DNA of 64,000 nucleotides, taken from assembly GCF_009905375.1 (NCBI RefSeq), contig NC_133656.1, forward strand, positions 239,724,415-239,788,414, given 5' to 3'. This document shows, piece by piece, positions 1 to 10,259 of this stretch. The first letter of the stretch is position 1, and each line of letters starts with the position of its first letter. This DNA is from Apium graveolens (Eukaryota > Streptophyta > Magnoliopsida > Apiales > Apiaceae). Below the pieces are notes generated by a model. It saw only the letters and a list, made by a program, of their open reading frames with translations, did not search any database and had not been told where the DNA came from. The position numbers and the translations under genes are program-made.

Positions 1-21
1 GTTTATGAAGAAGAATCTAGG

Positions 22-489
22 TTGTTCCAATTTTTAAATGGTTTAGATGAAATTTACAACGCTCAAAGGAGTCAACTACTCTTATTGGTCCCATTACCAT
101 CAGTGGAAATAGCCTCAGCATCACTTCAACAAGAAGAAGCCCAACGAGAAACGTTGAATCTCAGTAAGGTGGACCATGACATCTCTGCCATGTACAACAA
201 AGCTCTACAGGATAGAACACATATCTGCACACCTTGTGGAGTTAAAGGCCACAAAAGTGAAAGATGTTGGACTGTTATAGGCTACCCAAGATGGCATCCA
301 AAGAACCCTCAACAAAACCCTACAACATCTAGACCAAGACCTCAATCCAACAACACAAAATGGAGTTCTGGAGCCAAACACTCAAACAACAAGATGGCTG
401 CTACAACAGTACAAGTATCAAGCCCTGTATCTACAGATAGTCTTTTTTCTCCACAACAACTGGAACAACTAGTCAAACTTATGCACTAA
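22..489 (+). pseudogene. copia gag fragment with CCHC zinc knuckle
   Basis: The first part reads like the C-terminal half of the UBN2-type copia gag domain ([17 protein letters not shown], then [16 protein letters not shown]). A zinc knuckle follows: [15 protein letters not shown] fits CX2CX4HX4C. The downstream stretch is rich in Asn, Pro and Ser, as is usual after the gag knuckle. The start of gag lies before the window or is lost. The frame ends at 489, close to a 29-bp direct repeat that marks a rearrangement. It is part of the copia element and not a host gene. Confidence 0.85.
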
Positions 490-570
490 AGGCAAATTTA
501 GATTCTTTGGTGCACATAGATATTTAGGGATCTTATAAAGTATGCACTAAAGGCAAATTTAGATTCTTTT
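480..570 (+). repeat. 29-bp direct repeat, period 61, at the gag/integrase junction
   Basis: A 29-base sequence beginning TATGCACTAAAGGC occurs at 480-508 and again at 541-569, with 32 bases between the copies. It sits where the protease and integrase N-terminus should be. The integrase frame (HIDI, stop, GSYKV) starts between the copies, so the repeat looks like a deletion or template-switch scar. Confidence 0.8.
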
Positions 571-1517
571 TTACTATAGTTGATGATTATAGTCGAAATA
601 CTTGGGTGTACTTATTGCAACACAAATCTGATTCTTTAAAGACCTTAGAGGAATTTCTGCAGTATGTAAAAACTCACTTTAATAAGTCCATTAAGTACTT
701 GAGGTCAGATAAGGCCTTGGAATTTGATGCTCATAGTTGTCAAAGGTTCTTTGCTAATCAAGAAATATTTCACCAAACTTCTTGTGTGAAAAGACCACAA
801 CAAAATGCTAGAGTTGAAAGGAAGCATAGGCATATACTAGAAATAGCAAGGGCAGTTAGATTCCAATCAGGGCTACCTCTTGAGTTTTGGGGTGATTGTG
901 TGCTGACAGCTGTTCATGTAATTAGCAGGCTCCCAACCCCTGTCATAAACCACAAAACTCCTTATGAACTACTGTTTGAAGAGCCACCAATCTATGATCA
1001 CCTGAAAATTTTTGGATGTTTGGAATTTGCTTATAATTCTGATTTCCCAACTGATAAATTTCAACCAAGAGGGGTTCCCTGTGTCCTGTTAGGATATCCT
1101 CATCTAAAGAAGGGATATAGACTTCTTAACCTATTAACAATTCAACCCTTTGTTTTAAGGGATGTCACCTTCCATGATTCTATATTCCCTTTCAATTCCA
1201 AGTCATCTAATATTTACATGGAACCCAAACCTTTACCTCATCAGCTATCTTCACCTCCTAACCCTACAGATGACCTACTATTTGAGTACTCAACCTCACA
1301 CACTGATACTCCTATACCCACACCACATACCTCACCTACTTCACAAACACATAATACATCTCCACTTCATGTACTTGAACCTGCATCTCTAAGAAGATCA
1401 TCAAGACTTCACCAAATTCCTGTCTGGCATCAGGATTATGTCACACAAAACCCAACACCTCACATTTCCAATTTAGCTGACACAAGTATTGCCCCTACAT
1501 TTCACTGTTTCCTGTAA
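510..1517 (+). pseudogene. copia integrase core and C-terminal region
   Basis: Reading from about 510, the frame gives the integrase entry motif (HIDI, a stop, then GSYKV) and FTIVDDYSRNTWVYLL with the first catalytic Asp lineage. Next come LRSDKALEFDAH, where copia elements have RSDNGxEF, and the QQNARVERKHRHILE block carrying the catalytic Glu. The later KIFGCLEFAYN and GVPCVLLGYP blocks are typical of the copia integrase C-terminus. N-to-K replacement in the RSDNG block and the early stop show decay. The linker after about 1200 is Pro/Thr/Ser-rich and ends in a stop at 1515. Confidence 0.88.
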
Positions 1518-2504
1518 CACTGGTCAAAAATCATGATCCGGTTCATTTCAAAGATGCTGTTAAACAACCTCATTGGGTCAAAGCTATGAATGATGAACTA
1601 ACAGCTCTAGAGTCAAACAAGACTTAGGATATAACCACTTTACCTGCAGGAAAATCAGCCATTGGATGTAAATGGTTATTTAAAACCAAGTATAATCCAG
1701 ATGGGTCAATAGAGAGATTCAAGTCTAGACTAGTAGTTCTTGACTATCATCAGAAATTTGGGGATACTTATTCTGAAATATTTGCTCCAGTGGCCAAGAT
1801 GACCACTGTGAGAGCTATTTTGGCAGTAGCAGTTATCCAACAGTGGCATGCTTATCAGATGGACGTCACCAATGCATTTCTGCATGGTGACCTCCAAGAG
1901 ACCATTTATATGAAACTTCCCAAAGGTTATACTGCTGTTGGCTCCAGAATTGTCTGCATGTCTGATCCTACTAAGATTCCAGTACCACCTTTCAACCTAG
2001 TGTGCAGACTTAGAAAGTCTCTTTATGGCATGAAACAATTACCAATAAACTGGTTTCATAAACTATCTCAGTCTCTTCTCAACCTATAGTTCACTCAATC
2101 AAGAGCTGACTACAGCTTATTTGTTAAGCAATCTGAGCAGTCAGTACTTCTGATACTAATCTATGTGATGACTTACTCATTTGTGGCAATGATATGTCAC
2201 AAATCACTCACTTCCAGTCAATATTGTTACATATTTTTCATATGAAAACCTAGGGCCAGTGAGCTACTTTCCGGGTATTGAGATTAATAGATCTCAAGAT
2301 GGTTTTTTCTTGTCCCAAAAGAAATATACAACTGATGTTCTGCAAGAATTTGGTATGGTGAATGTCAAGCCCCTACAACTACTAATGGATTGTCATCTAA
2401 AACTTACTCCAGACAAAGGAGATTTGCTACCTTCACCTACTACTTATCAAAGGCTATTAGGGAAACTGATATTGGTATCAAAAATCTATCCCCAGCTGTT
2501 CTGA
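1518..2504 (+). pseudogene. copia reverse transcriptase fragments
   Basis: Shifted frames give HWVKAMNDELTALESN, a stop at about 1627, then IGCKWLFKTKYNPDGSIERF and FGDTYSEIFAPVAKMTTVRA. These are followed by QMDVTNAFLHGDLQETIYM, the copia RT block with the first catalytic Asp, and by LRKSLYGMKQ. The frame stops near 2087, and later pieces (YFPGIEINRSQDGFFLSQKKY) continue in another frame. The catalytic YVDD region is disrupted around 2160. The remnant is inactive. Confidence 0.9.
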
Positions 2505-2749
2505 ATTGTGATAACCAAGTTGCTCCAGCTATAGCCGCAAATCCTGCCCTACACGAGAATACCAAACATGTCGACATTGACTGTCACTTTGTGAGAGATA
2601 AAATCAAAGAAGGATCCATCATCACTTCACAAGTATCATCTTCTGACCAAGTTGCAGATATCATGATTAAGATACTACCTGTCAAGCTACACAACAACCA
2701 CAATGCCAAGCTTGGAAGTAACCCTCTCAAGCTTGCGGGGGAGTATTAA
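2490..2749 (+). pseudogene. copia RNase H C-terminal fragment
   Basis: The translated segment NCDNQVAPAIAANPALHENTKHVDIDCHFVRDKI matches the copia RNase H tail (normally CDNxSAxxIAxNPVFHERTKHIEIDCHFVR). The first part of RNase H is missing, so RT joins directly to this tail: an internal deletion. The polypurine tract and the LTR junction follow immediately. Confidence 0.88.
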
Positions 2750-2960
2750 GGCCAACAAGAAATATTTCCAATTTCCTGTTTTTCCTATTTTCTGATTTGT
2801 CATATTTATCCTCTAGCACCAATGTGTCAAGGTGTCCATTCAGTTTGTTATAACCTTTTGTCCTCTACTGCAGCTATATATGTGCAGTCAAGAACCTTGT
2901 ACTAGTATGATTGCTGAGACACAATATCAATATATTTTTCTGTGCTCATTCTATTTGCAT
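2735..2960 (+). repeat. Polypurine tract and partial 3' LTR of the copia element
   Basis: GCGGGGGAGTATTAAGG is a typical copia polypurine-tract/LTR junction, here with TA where TG is expected. An LTR-style TATA stretch (CTATATATGTG) lies near 2874-2884. The right end of the LTR is not clear. A TG...CA pair with a target duplication was not found. Confidence 0.6.
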
Positions 2961-3477
2961 CCAGTGATAATCATTTAGCTATCATCTATCTTCTTGATGA
3001 AGTTATCAGATTTCATTCTCACGTGTATCTTCCGGTGAAGGCTGTTGTTCTAAGGATAATCTATTGCCCACTAGACTAGGGTGATCTTGTACTTCTATTG
3101 TCCTGTATTTCTGTGATTGTGTAAGAAGTACAAAATGAACTGACCCAACATGTTTTCATGGAAGATACTTTTCCGTCTATATTGAAAAAAGCTTTTGAAG
3201 GTCCAATATTGATATTAACCAATTCTTGAATGCAGCATGCGTAATTACAATACCTCATACTTGACTTTCCACTATATTTCCCTATACTTGCTTCTGCTGC
3301 CTCAGCTGCAGCTTTCCGAATGTTCTTGGCCTTGGAAGAAGCTGGAACTGGAACCTCCATGCAGAGGCAGCAAAGTCAAGACAGGCATTTCAACCTCTGA
3401 GTACAATAGCTGCAACATCGTGAGCTCGAGCAGCCATTTCAACAGTGGGAAAGTTCCAAGCCAGATTCTCGAGTAAA
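2961..3477. other. Intergenic stretch, no recognised gene
   Basis: No open frame here resembles a known family. Short frames overlap on both strands around 3076-3535 and use Ala/Ser-rich low-information sequence. The stretch separates the copia element from the first FAR relic. Confidence 0.5.
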
Positions 3478-3551
3478 ACATTGTTGTTAATTCAACATTA
3501 GCAGCCATAGCAAAACATGGTTGCGAAAATGCCAACTCTGGTGATGATCTT
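3478..3551 (+). pseudogene. FAR relic: start of exon 8
   Basis: These 74 bases match the beginning of exon 8 of the downstream reductase genes (compare 6483-6556 and 11581-11650). They encode [18 protein letters not shown] sequence followed by the acidic Asn/Ser/Asp stretch. No flanking exons are preserved, so this is an isolated relic of a further, mostly lost copy of the family. Confidence 0.75.
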
Positions 3552-3767
3552 TAACTTATTTCTGAGTGACTTTATTTCTTTGTTGTAATCATTAATCCCA
3601 AAAATGTACTTTTCTGAGAATAATGGCATCTGTAACATGAGTTAACCACAAAATATTGATTATTCAAAAGGGAGCATAATTAACTTAGGTGTAATTTAGG
3701 AGTCTAAAATGTCATTAGGGGCCTAATGAACGGGCACAACTGTAACTAAAAGACCTCCTACTTCATC

Positions 3768-4136
3768 AAAATATTAAATAAAAAAAAAATTGGAGGTCTA
3801 TCACACTGATTAACATATCACATGAGATGCACAAATGTTCTTAATTATATGGCTAAAATTGTAGTAATTATTTGTCGACTGGTAGCTGAAAAAGGAAAGA
3901 AAGAGAAGATGTTCTTGTCATTTAGTTTACTGAGTTTTCATTTCATGAACTGCCATGCCTACTAATCCAAGATTTTGCAACTAAAACGCTATTTTGTCAT
4001 GAACTACGTTTTTTGGTAAAGCGAATCTCTGAGTTTTCATCATTTAGCCTTCTTATCATATCTGTATCGGTATCCATTGGATTTGTTTTGTTTCTTATAA
4101 CTGGTGCAACTGGATTTGCTACTTCAACAAAGTATT
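3768..4136 (+). pseudogene. FAR relic: duplicated promoter and first-exon fragment
   Basis: This block is a diverged tandem copy of the promoter and first exon of the intact gene just downstream. Shared landmarks are ATTGGAGG at the left edge, the CTACTAATCCAAGATTTTG block (compare 4284-4302) and the Rossmann-motif coding stretch ACTGGTGCAACTGGATTT. The start codon of the intact gene is ATT here, the TATA motif is degraded to GCTATTTTGTC, and most of exon 1 between the start and the Rossmann motif is deleted. It cannot make protein. Confidence 0.75.
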
Positions 4137-4318
4137 AAAAAACACAATTGGAGGCATGCATGTTCCTAAATTATATGACTAATGCTGTTTTTAGAAAAAA
4201 AAAATCAACTAGTTGCTGAAATAGGATAAAGAGAAAAGGCTCTTAACATTCAGTTTACTGAGCTTTCATGAACTGCCAGTGCCTACTAATTCAAGATTTT
4301 GTAACTAAAATGCTGCTT

Positions 4319-4328
4319 ATATATATAG
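4319..4328 (+). promoter_or_regulatory. TATA box of the intact FAR gene
   Basis: ATATATATAG lies about 100 bases before the start codon at 4427. The sequence just upstream (TTTTGTAACTAAAATGCT) is shared with the promoters of the other copies at 3975 and 8910, so the position is supported by conservation within the family. Confidence 0.65.
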
Positions 4329-4426
4329 AAACCAGAGTTTGGGCAATGAACTATAATTTTTCGATACAACAAACCTCTGAGCTTAGATCATTTAGCCTTT
4401 TTATCATGTCTGTATTAATGGTATCC

Positions 4427-7069
4427 ATGGGAACTATTTCTCCAAGCCTCTATCATACTTCTGGTACACAAAAACTACACATAAATAAAGTTTCTAGAGG
4501 TACAACTACTGTGTTCTGCTCTCCTGATCATCATGATCTGATTCAGATACCTAAAAACCTATCTTCAGGTCTAAATCTTTCTGCAAAGAATGGAAAATTC
4601 AGTGGTATAATTGAAAAGGAATCTGTGTTTCTTAATAGCCAGTCAAGTTCGAAAATGCAAGATGGTCTTGGTATCATTGAATTTTTTAGTGAAAAGAAGC
4701 TTCTTATAACCGGTGCAACTGGATTCTTAGCAAAAGGTACACTTTACTACGACGTATAAAAGGAGTAATAATTTCATTGTTCTGAACTTGTTTATTGTTT
4801 TAACTCGCTTCCTTATGTACAGTTCTTGTAGAGAAGATTTTGAGGACCATGCCTGAGGTGGGTAAGATATTTCTTCTTATCAAGGCCAAGAATGAAGAGG
4901 CTGCAGATGAAAGATTAATGAATGAAGTATGTATATTAATCGTTTTGTTTGGTTTTGCCGTTTCCCTGCATGCATGCATAAGAATATTAAGATTTAAGAT
5001 TGTGAAGTACTTATGCATATTGCCTGCAACAGATCATAAATACAGAACTCTTCAAGTGTCTCCGACAGAAGCATGGAACATTTTATGAAAGATTTATGTT
5101 GAGCAAGTTGGTTCCGGTGGCTGGGAATATGTGTGAAACAAATATAGGCATGGAGGAAAATGTAGCCAATCTTATAGCAAGAGAAGTAGATGTAATCATC
5201 AATTCTGCAGCCACTACAGCATTTGATGAAAGGTAGCTAATTTGATTTTTAAATTGTTTCTTAGTTCTTTTGGGCTGAAGTAAGCATATAGATGTGGTTT
5301 GTGATCCTTCTGATTGTCTTATACATATTCTGCCAGGTTTGACCTTGCTCTTGATCTTAACACCAGAGGAGCTGCAGGGATTGTAAATTTCGCTAAGAAG
5401 TGTGAGAAGGTCAAGTTATACGTGCATTTATCAACAGGTAATATAATCAGGTTAAGGCTAGATCTGCCATTGACTACCAACAAGATTCATTACCAACATG
5501 GTGTATTAATTTTTTTGATTGCTACAGCTTATGCTACTAGAGAAAGTGAAGGAAAGATTGTTGAGGAGTCATTTGGAAAGGGACATTACATAGCAAGCAG
5601 TGCTGATATATATGAAGCACAACATAAACATGTCCATGGCTTGGACATTGAAGCTGAAATAAAGCTTGCTTTTGAAATGAAAGAATCATTCAAAGAAAAA
5701 GAAAATGAAAGTGATCAAAAACTTAAGGATTTGGGTATGAATAGGTAAGTGTACTGCTGCTATTCAGCTACATATATTGCAATATAAGTGTTTCAAGTCA
5801 TGAGATTGCTGGCCCCGAGGATGACCTCATGAGACATGCCTGAAGTTAAAAGAAAACAAGTGTAGCATAAGTGTACTTAACCTCATGTAATTTGCCTGAG
5901 GACACCCTCCGGCCCAGTTTTCTCATTTCATCTCTTTCTGAAATTACAATTTATAGAAATTCTGATGGATCTCAGGGCACAGAAATACGGGTGGGCAAAC
6001 ACGTATTCCTTTACCAAGGCAATGGGTGAAATGGTGGTTGAAGATACGAAAGGCCACCTGCCTGTAATCATAATTCGGCCTAGTGTCATCGAAAGCACAT
6101 TAAAAGAACCATTTCCGGGATGGATAGAAGGTAACAGGTAAGCAATGTATGTTGCAGAATGTCAGATTTTCACTAGCCCAAAAGAACAAGCTGATAAATT
6201 TAATTTTGAAAGAACAGAGCTTGAAAGATTTAACAATTGTATTCAAATAATAATATTCAGTAAATGCACAGGATGTTAGATCCATTTTTCCTCTTGTATG
6301 GAAAAGGGAAGCTCCCTGGTTTCTACATCAATCCCAACATGGCTGTGGATGTGGTAAGTTTTGTTAATTTCTTGTGTTTGCAAGACGCGTAAACTAGAAA
6401 TAAATGGAGATCAGCACGATGAATGAACTATATATCAAATGCTAGTTTACATCCATGTACTACTAATTACAGGTACCAGCTGACATTGTTGTGAACTCAA
6501 TATTAGCGGCCATAGCAAAACATGGCCGCGAAGAAAGTAGATCACTGGATGACGCCAATTCTAGTAGTGATGATCATGTCTACCAGATAACTTCATCATT
6601 TGCAAATCCTTTGATTGCCCGGGACTTGGCAGACATGGTGTATCAACACTTCAGCTCAAGTCCTTGCTTTGATAACGAAGAAAAATCGATCCACGTCTCA
6701 CCATTCAAGTTATTCACCTCCCTAGAAGACATGTTATCTGCCATAGTGAACACTGGGGGTAAGAAATTAATTAGAAGAAGAGCAGTGGAACATTTTAAGT
6801 ACATGGCTGATCTGTATCAACACTATTCCTTCTTTGGTGGAAGGTACCAGTCTAATTCTTCCTTAATTTTATACGAAAGCAAGCATCATTTTAAGTTTAT
6901 CACCTATACTTGCAGGTTTGATAATAACAAAGCCGAGAAACTAATTAAGTGCATGTCTAAAGAAGAAAGAAAAGAGTTTGGACTGGATGTAGGTTCTATA
7001 GATTGGAAAGATTACTTTATAAGTGTCCATTTCCCTGGTATAAGGAAGCATGTAATGAAGGAGAACTGA
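4427..7069 (+). CDS. Fatty acyl-CoA (or acyl-ACP) reductase, FAR2/MS2-like, 9 exons, apparently intact
   Basis: Exons: 4427-4736, 4823-4926, 5033-5232, 5337-5437, 5528-5744, 5976-6137, 6272-6353, 6473-6843 and 6916-7069, giving 566 residues with all introns GT-AG and no stop. Such enzymes reduce a fatty acyl thioester to a primary alcohol with NADPH. The cofactor motif [12 protein letters not shown] is at residues 92-103 and the catalytic YSFTK (YxxxK) at 321-325. A C-terminal male-sterility/FAR_C-type region follows from about 470. About 90 residues precede the Rossmann motif. That fits the plastid-targeted MS2/FAR2 branch, which supplies fatty alcohols for the pollen wall; tissue and substrate are inferred. 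In-frame ATGs at 4406 and 4418 precede the chosen start, which was taken because the neighbouring copy begins with the same Met-Gly-Thr at the equivalent site. It is the only intact copy of the local cluster. Confidence 0.92.
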
Positions 7070-8585
7070 AGTGGCTATGTTCAGAACACCACCTCAGTGC
7101 TTCACTGATCACTCCATATTATGATGCCTTCGCTCCGGCTGCTGCAAGAGCAGGGATATAGCGACCGTCACAATATTATCTCTTTCTTCGATTGTACTTT
7201 TGGCACCTTCTTGCAAAAATTCACTTCAATAATTAGCCCTCAAAGTTGCCAAACGAGTATAATTAAAATTAGATATGAAGATACATGTTTTTAGTAAGAT
7301 ATATTGCATTGTTTTCATTTAGGGAGGGTGTCAAAAAGTGTCAAAAATTGGTTATTTTGGTTAACACCCTTAAATCTCCGATGAATAGCCAACAAAAATG
7401 TCATGTCACGTCATGACACATGTCATTTTGACACCCTTTCTGACATCCATTGAACATTCTCTAATAATTATATCAAAATTTAGTAATATGGCCGAAACAA
7501 ATAAAGGAGACAATTATTTTGGAACGAGAGACTAATTGAATAAGACTAATTATAAATGCTAGTTGTTGGTAGGTTTTAATTTTACATAAGTTTAAATACA
7601 AGTTGATCGATTTTGATTCTCATTTTCAACCGAATATAACCAATCTCTAAAACCGCAAATAAGCTGTGTTAAAATCTAAGAAGATATGCGATTATTTTTC
7701 ATCTAATATATTGAACCGGGTCTCATTCATCATTGAACGACTTTAATTCAAGCTCCTAAACAACGCTCTGAAATACGTAAGCCGCTGGATTACTTAAAAA
7801 GAAAACTGCAGCTCTGCCTAAATTGCAACCAAAATATAAAGAACATATCAAAGTTTCACCCTTAAATATATGAAATACAATATTTTATAAGTGTGCCAAA
7901 CATTTAAGTTGCTCCCAAGTAAAATTAGTTAAATGTCCACACCGACGATTTTTCAGCTAGTGTGCTAATTATTCTTGATGAAAATTTCAACCTAATCAGA
8001 ATATATATACAGAGAAAAGTTATGCTGAGACCACATTTTTTTCATAAATTACTTATGTTCTGCAATCAAAACACTGTAAAATATATTATTTTGTTAAATA
8101 TATTCTACGGATATCACTAATTCATTAAAATTGTTGAAAATCATTTAAATTTAATAAGTATTATGTGTATTAACTGCAATTTAAACAAATATTCTGCAAA
8201 CTAAACATGTTTTGTAGAATAAAATATTTTGTAATGTTCTACATACAATACATGTACGATGTTCAAGATTTTGAATAAAATAATGATCTTTCTAGAATAT
8301 TATTTCAAACAATACTTTTATACAAGATAAGATTTAAGTGGTCTCAGTGATTTTCAACAAAAACGTGGTCCCCATAAAACTTGTGTTAAATACTAACGGC
8401 AACAAAAAAAAGTCATGCAAATAACCAGGTTTTTAATGTACTTTAAAATAATAGCTCTGCGCAACACAGAAAATGAAATAATGCAGTAAAAATAAATGTT
8501 AATTAAAAAGGATAAGTAGGAGCTAAAAACTAAAAAGAGAAGAAATACTCAAAAAGAGAAAGAGTCTAGATATTGTTATTTATTA
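7070..8585. other. Spacer between FAR genes
   Basis: It contains the 3' flank of the intact FAR gene, one small MITE-like inverted-repeat element (7325-7448) and AT-rich sequence with no coding potential. Confidence 0.6.
7325..7448. mobile_element. Small MITE-like element with about 20-bp inverted ends
   Basis: The left end AGGGTGTCAAAAAGTGTCA and the reverse complement of the right end GGATGTCAGAAAGGGTGTCA align with a few mismatches. The centre also holds a palindromic ATGTCATGTCACGTCATGAC stretch. No clear target duplication was seen, so the superfamily is left open. Confidence 0.55.
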
Positions 8586-8835
8586 CTCCCTCCGTCCCAA
8601 ATTATCTGTCAAATTTAATTTTTTATGGTTAAATTGATCTAACTTTGATCATAAATAAAAACTCATTATTTCATTATTTTGAAAAACTGAAAATTGCATA
8701 TTAAAGTATATTAAATGTACTTTCTAGTTATATAATTTTTGTACATATTTTCAATTATATACTATATTAAATTTTCAGACAAAATTAAGTCAATTTGATC
8801 ACAAAAAATGGGCAGATAAATTGGCACCAAGGGAG
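8586..8835. mobile_element. Stowaway MITE
   Basis: The ends are CTCCCTCCGTCCCAAATTAT on the left and, inverted, CTCCCTTGGTGCCAATTTAT on the right. TA dinucleotides flank both sides (8584-8585, 8836-8837). TA target sites and CTCCCTCCGTCCC termini define the Tc1/mariner-derived Stowaway group. Confidence 0.9.
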
Positions 8836-8926
8836 TATTAGAAAAAGGGAAAGTAGGTGTTAAAAGTAGTCTCTTTCTCAAATACTCAGTCATGTCAACT
8901 TATTCATGATTTTGCAACTAAAATGC

Positions 8927-8936
8927 TATATATAGA
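8927..8936 (+). promoter_or_regulatory. TATA box of the second FAR copy
   Basis: CTATATATAG lies about 90 bases before the start codon at 9027 and follows the block GATTTTGCAACTAAAATG that is conserved before the other FAR copies. Confidence 0.65.
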
Positions 8937-9559
8937 GAATAACAGATAGCTAGAAATTTCACTTTGAAATAGTATCTGAGCTTTCAAAATCAGCAAAAAG
9001 TTTTATAAAACTAGCTATATACAGCCATGGGAACTGGTTTATTAAACCTCTTTCCTATGATTTCCAGTAGAAAAAGACTAAATATAACCAGAGTTTCGAC
9101 TAAAATGTTCTTAAGAAACAAGACCAGTACTAATGTGTTCTTCTGTGTTAATCAGACCTCCAGAAACTTCTCATCTCGTCTTCGTTCGTGTGCAAATATG
9201 CATGAAAAGCACTCGGCAGTGCTTGCTAATGATCGGCTAAGTTCAAATGTGCATGATGGTGGGCTTGGAATCGCGGATTTTTTTAGTGGAAAGAAGCTGC
9301 TTATTACTGGCTACTGGATTCTTAGCAAAAGGTGCACTCTTCTTACTTCCATGGCAGTACAGTTCTTTTTATTTAAATTTACGGGTTTCAGTCTCTGACC
9401 TATTTATACACATGTAGTTTTCGTGGAGAAGATTCTGAGGACAATGCCAGAGGTGGATAAGATTTATTTGCTGATCAAAGCCAAGGATAAGGAGGCTGTA
9501 ATGGAAAGATTAATGAATGAAGTATGTTGGACTAATCATTTTGCTTCATTTTGTAGTTA

Positions 9560-9975
9560 GCGCCCGTTTGGGAAATCTTAAAATAAGTAACTTATGACTT
9601 AAAATGAATAAGTAACTTATAAGTGATAAGTGGATAAATATTTATAAGTTATATAAGTGTTTGGATAATTTTACTTATAAGTCAGAAATTTTTTTATTTA
9701 AATAAATCAAAATAAATAATTTTTAAATATAATCATCTTATTTCGTGAATTTTAGATTATATTAACATTTTAAAATTTATTTTTTAAAACTTGAGTTAAT
9801 GAAAAGGCAAACAAATCAAAATAAGTTGAGAAAAAGTATGTCGTTGCTAACATTCAACTTATCAGCTTATAAGTTGAAAATTCGACTTATAAGTTAGGGC
9901 GACAAACACTCCTTGATAAGTACTTACGAGTTTATAAGTTAATAAGCTACTTATATTAAGTTGCCAAACATGCCC
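9560..9975. mobile_element. MITE in intron 2 of the second FAR copy (PIF/Harbinger-like)
   Basis: The ends GCGCCCGTTTGG and, inverted, GGGCATGTTTGG, followed by similar AATAAGTAACTTA-type sequence, form terminal inverted repeats. TTA trinucleotides at 9557-9559 and 9976-9978 look like the 3-bp target duplication typical of PIF/Harbinger MITEs. The interior is rich in ACTTATAAGT palindromes. The corresponding intron of the intact gene lacks it. Confidence 0.75.
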
Positions 9976-10008
9976 TTAATGTGCATGCATAAGAAATTAA
10001 GGATATTA

Positions 10009-10259
10009 TGGTTCCGTTTGGTATTGCTGTTACACACAGCTACATCAGTTTTTTGGTGAAAAGCTTTAAGAAAGGTGTTTGGTAAATTCTAAAAGCCGTT
10101 GTCTGGGACAGGGCTCTTGGTCCAAAAGCTGCTTTTGCAGAAAATATGCATAAATTAAAAAAATTACCAAACAATCATCTAATTTTCCTGACAGCACTTT
10201 TTTCACCAGCACTTTTTCCCACAGCACAGCAGTTTTTAACAGCAATACCAAACAGACTC
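10009..10259. mobile_element. Second MITE in the same intron
   Basis: CCGTTTGGTATTGCTGTTA at the left and, inverted, TCTGTTTGGTATTGCTGTTA at the right form terminal inverted repeats. Further inverted similarity (AGCTGCTTTTG, AGTGCTGTCAGG) lies inside. No convincing target duplication was found. It is absent from the intact paralogue's intron. Confidence 0.75.

Larger units (their letters stand above)
1..2960 (+). mobile_element. Degenerate Ty1/copia retrotransposon, 5'-truncated by the window edge
   Basis: Pieces of a copia polyprotein appear in the order gag, integrase, reverse transcriptase, RNase H, which is the copia order (integrase before RT). The frame is broken repeatedly: there is an in-frame TAG near 1627, another stop near 2087, and frame changes around 500, 1517, 2160 and 2500. 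The protease and the integrase zinc-finger segment are missing between gag and the integrase core. A purine-rich polypurine tract (CGGGGGAG) ends just before 2744, where LTR-like sequence starts. The element cannot be autonomous. No 5' LTR is in the window. Confidence 0.93.

Noticed and set aside
1162..1392. Second-frame open stretch within the copia integrase
   Set aside because: Low-complexity shadow of the Pro/Thr/Ser-rich linker.
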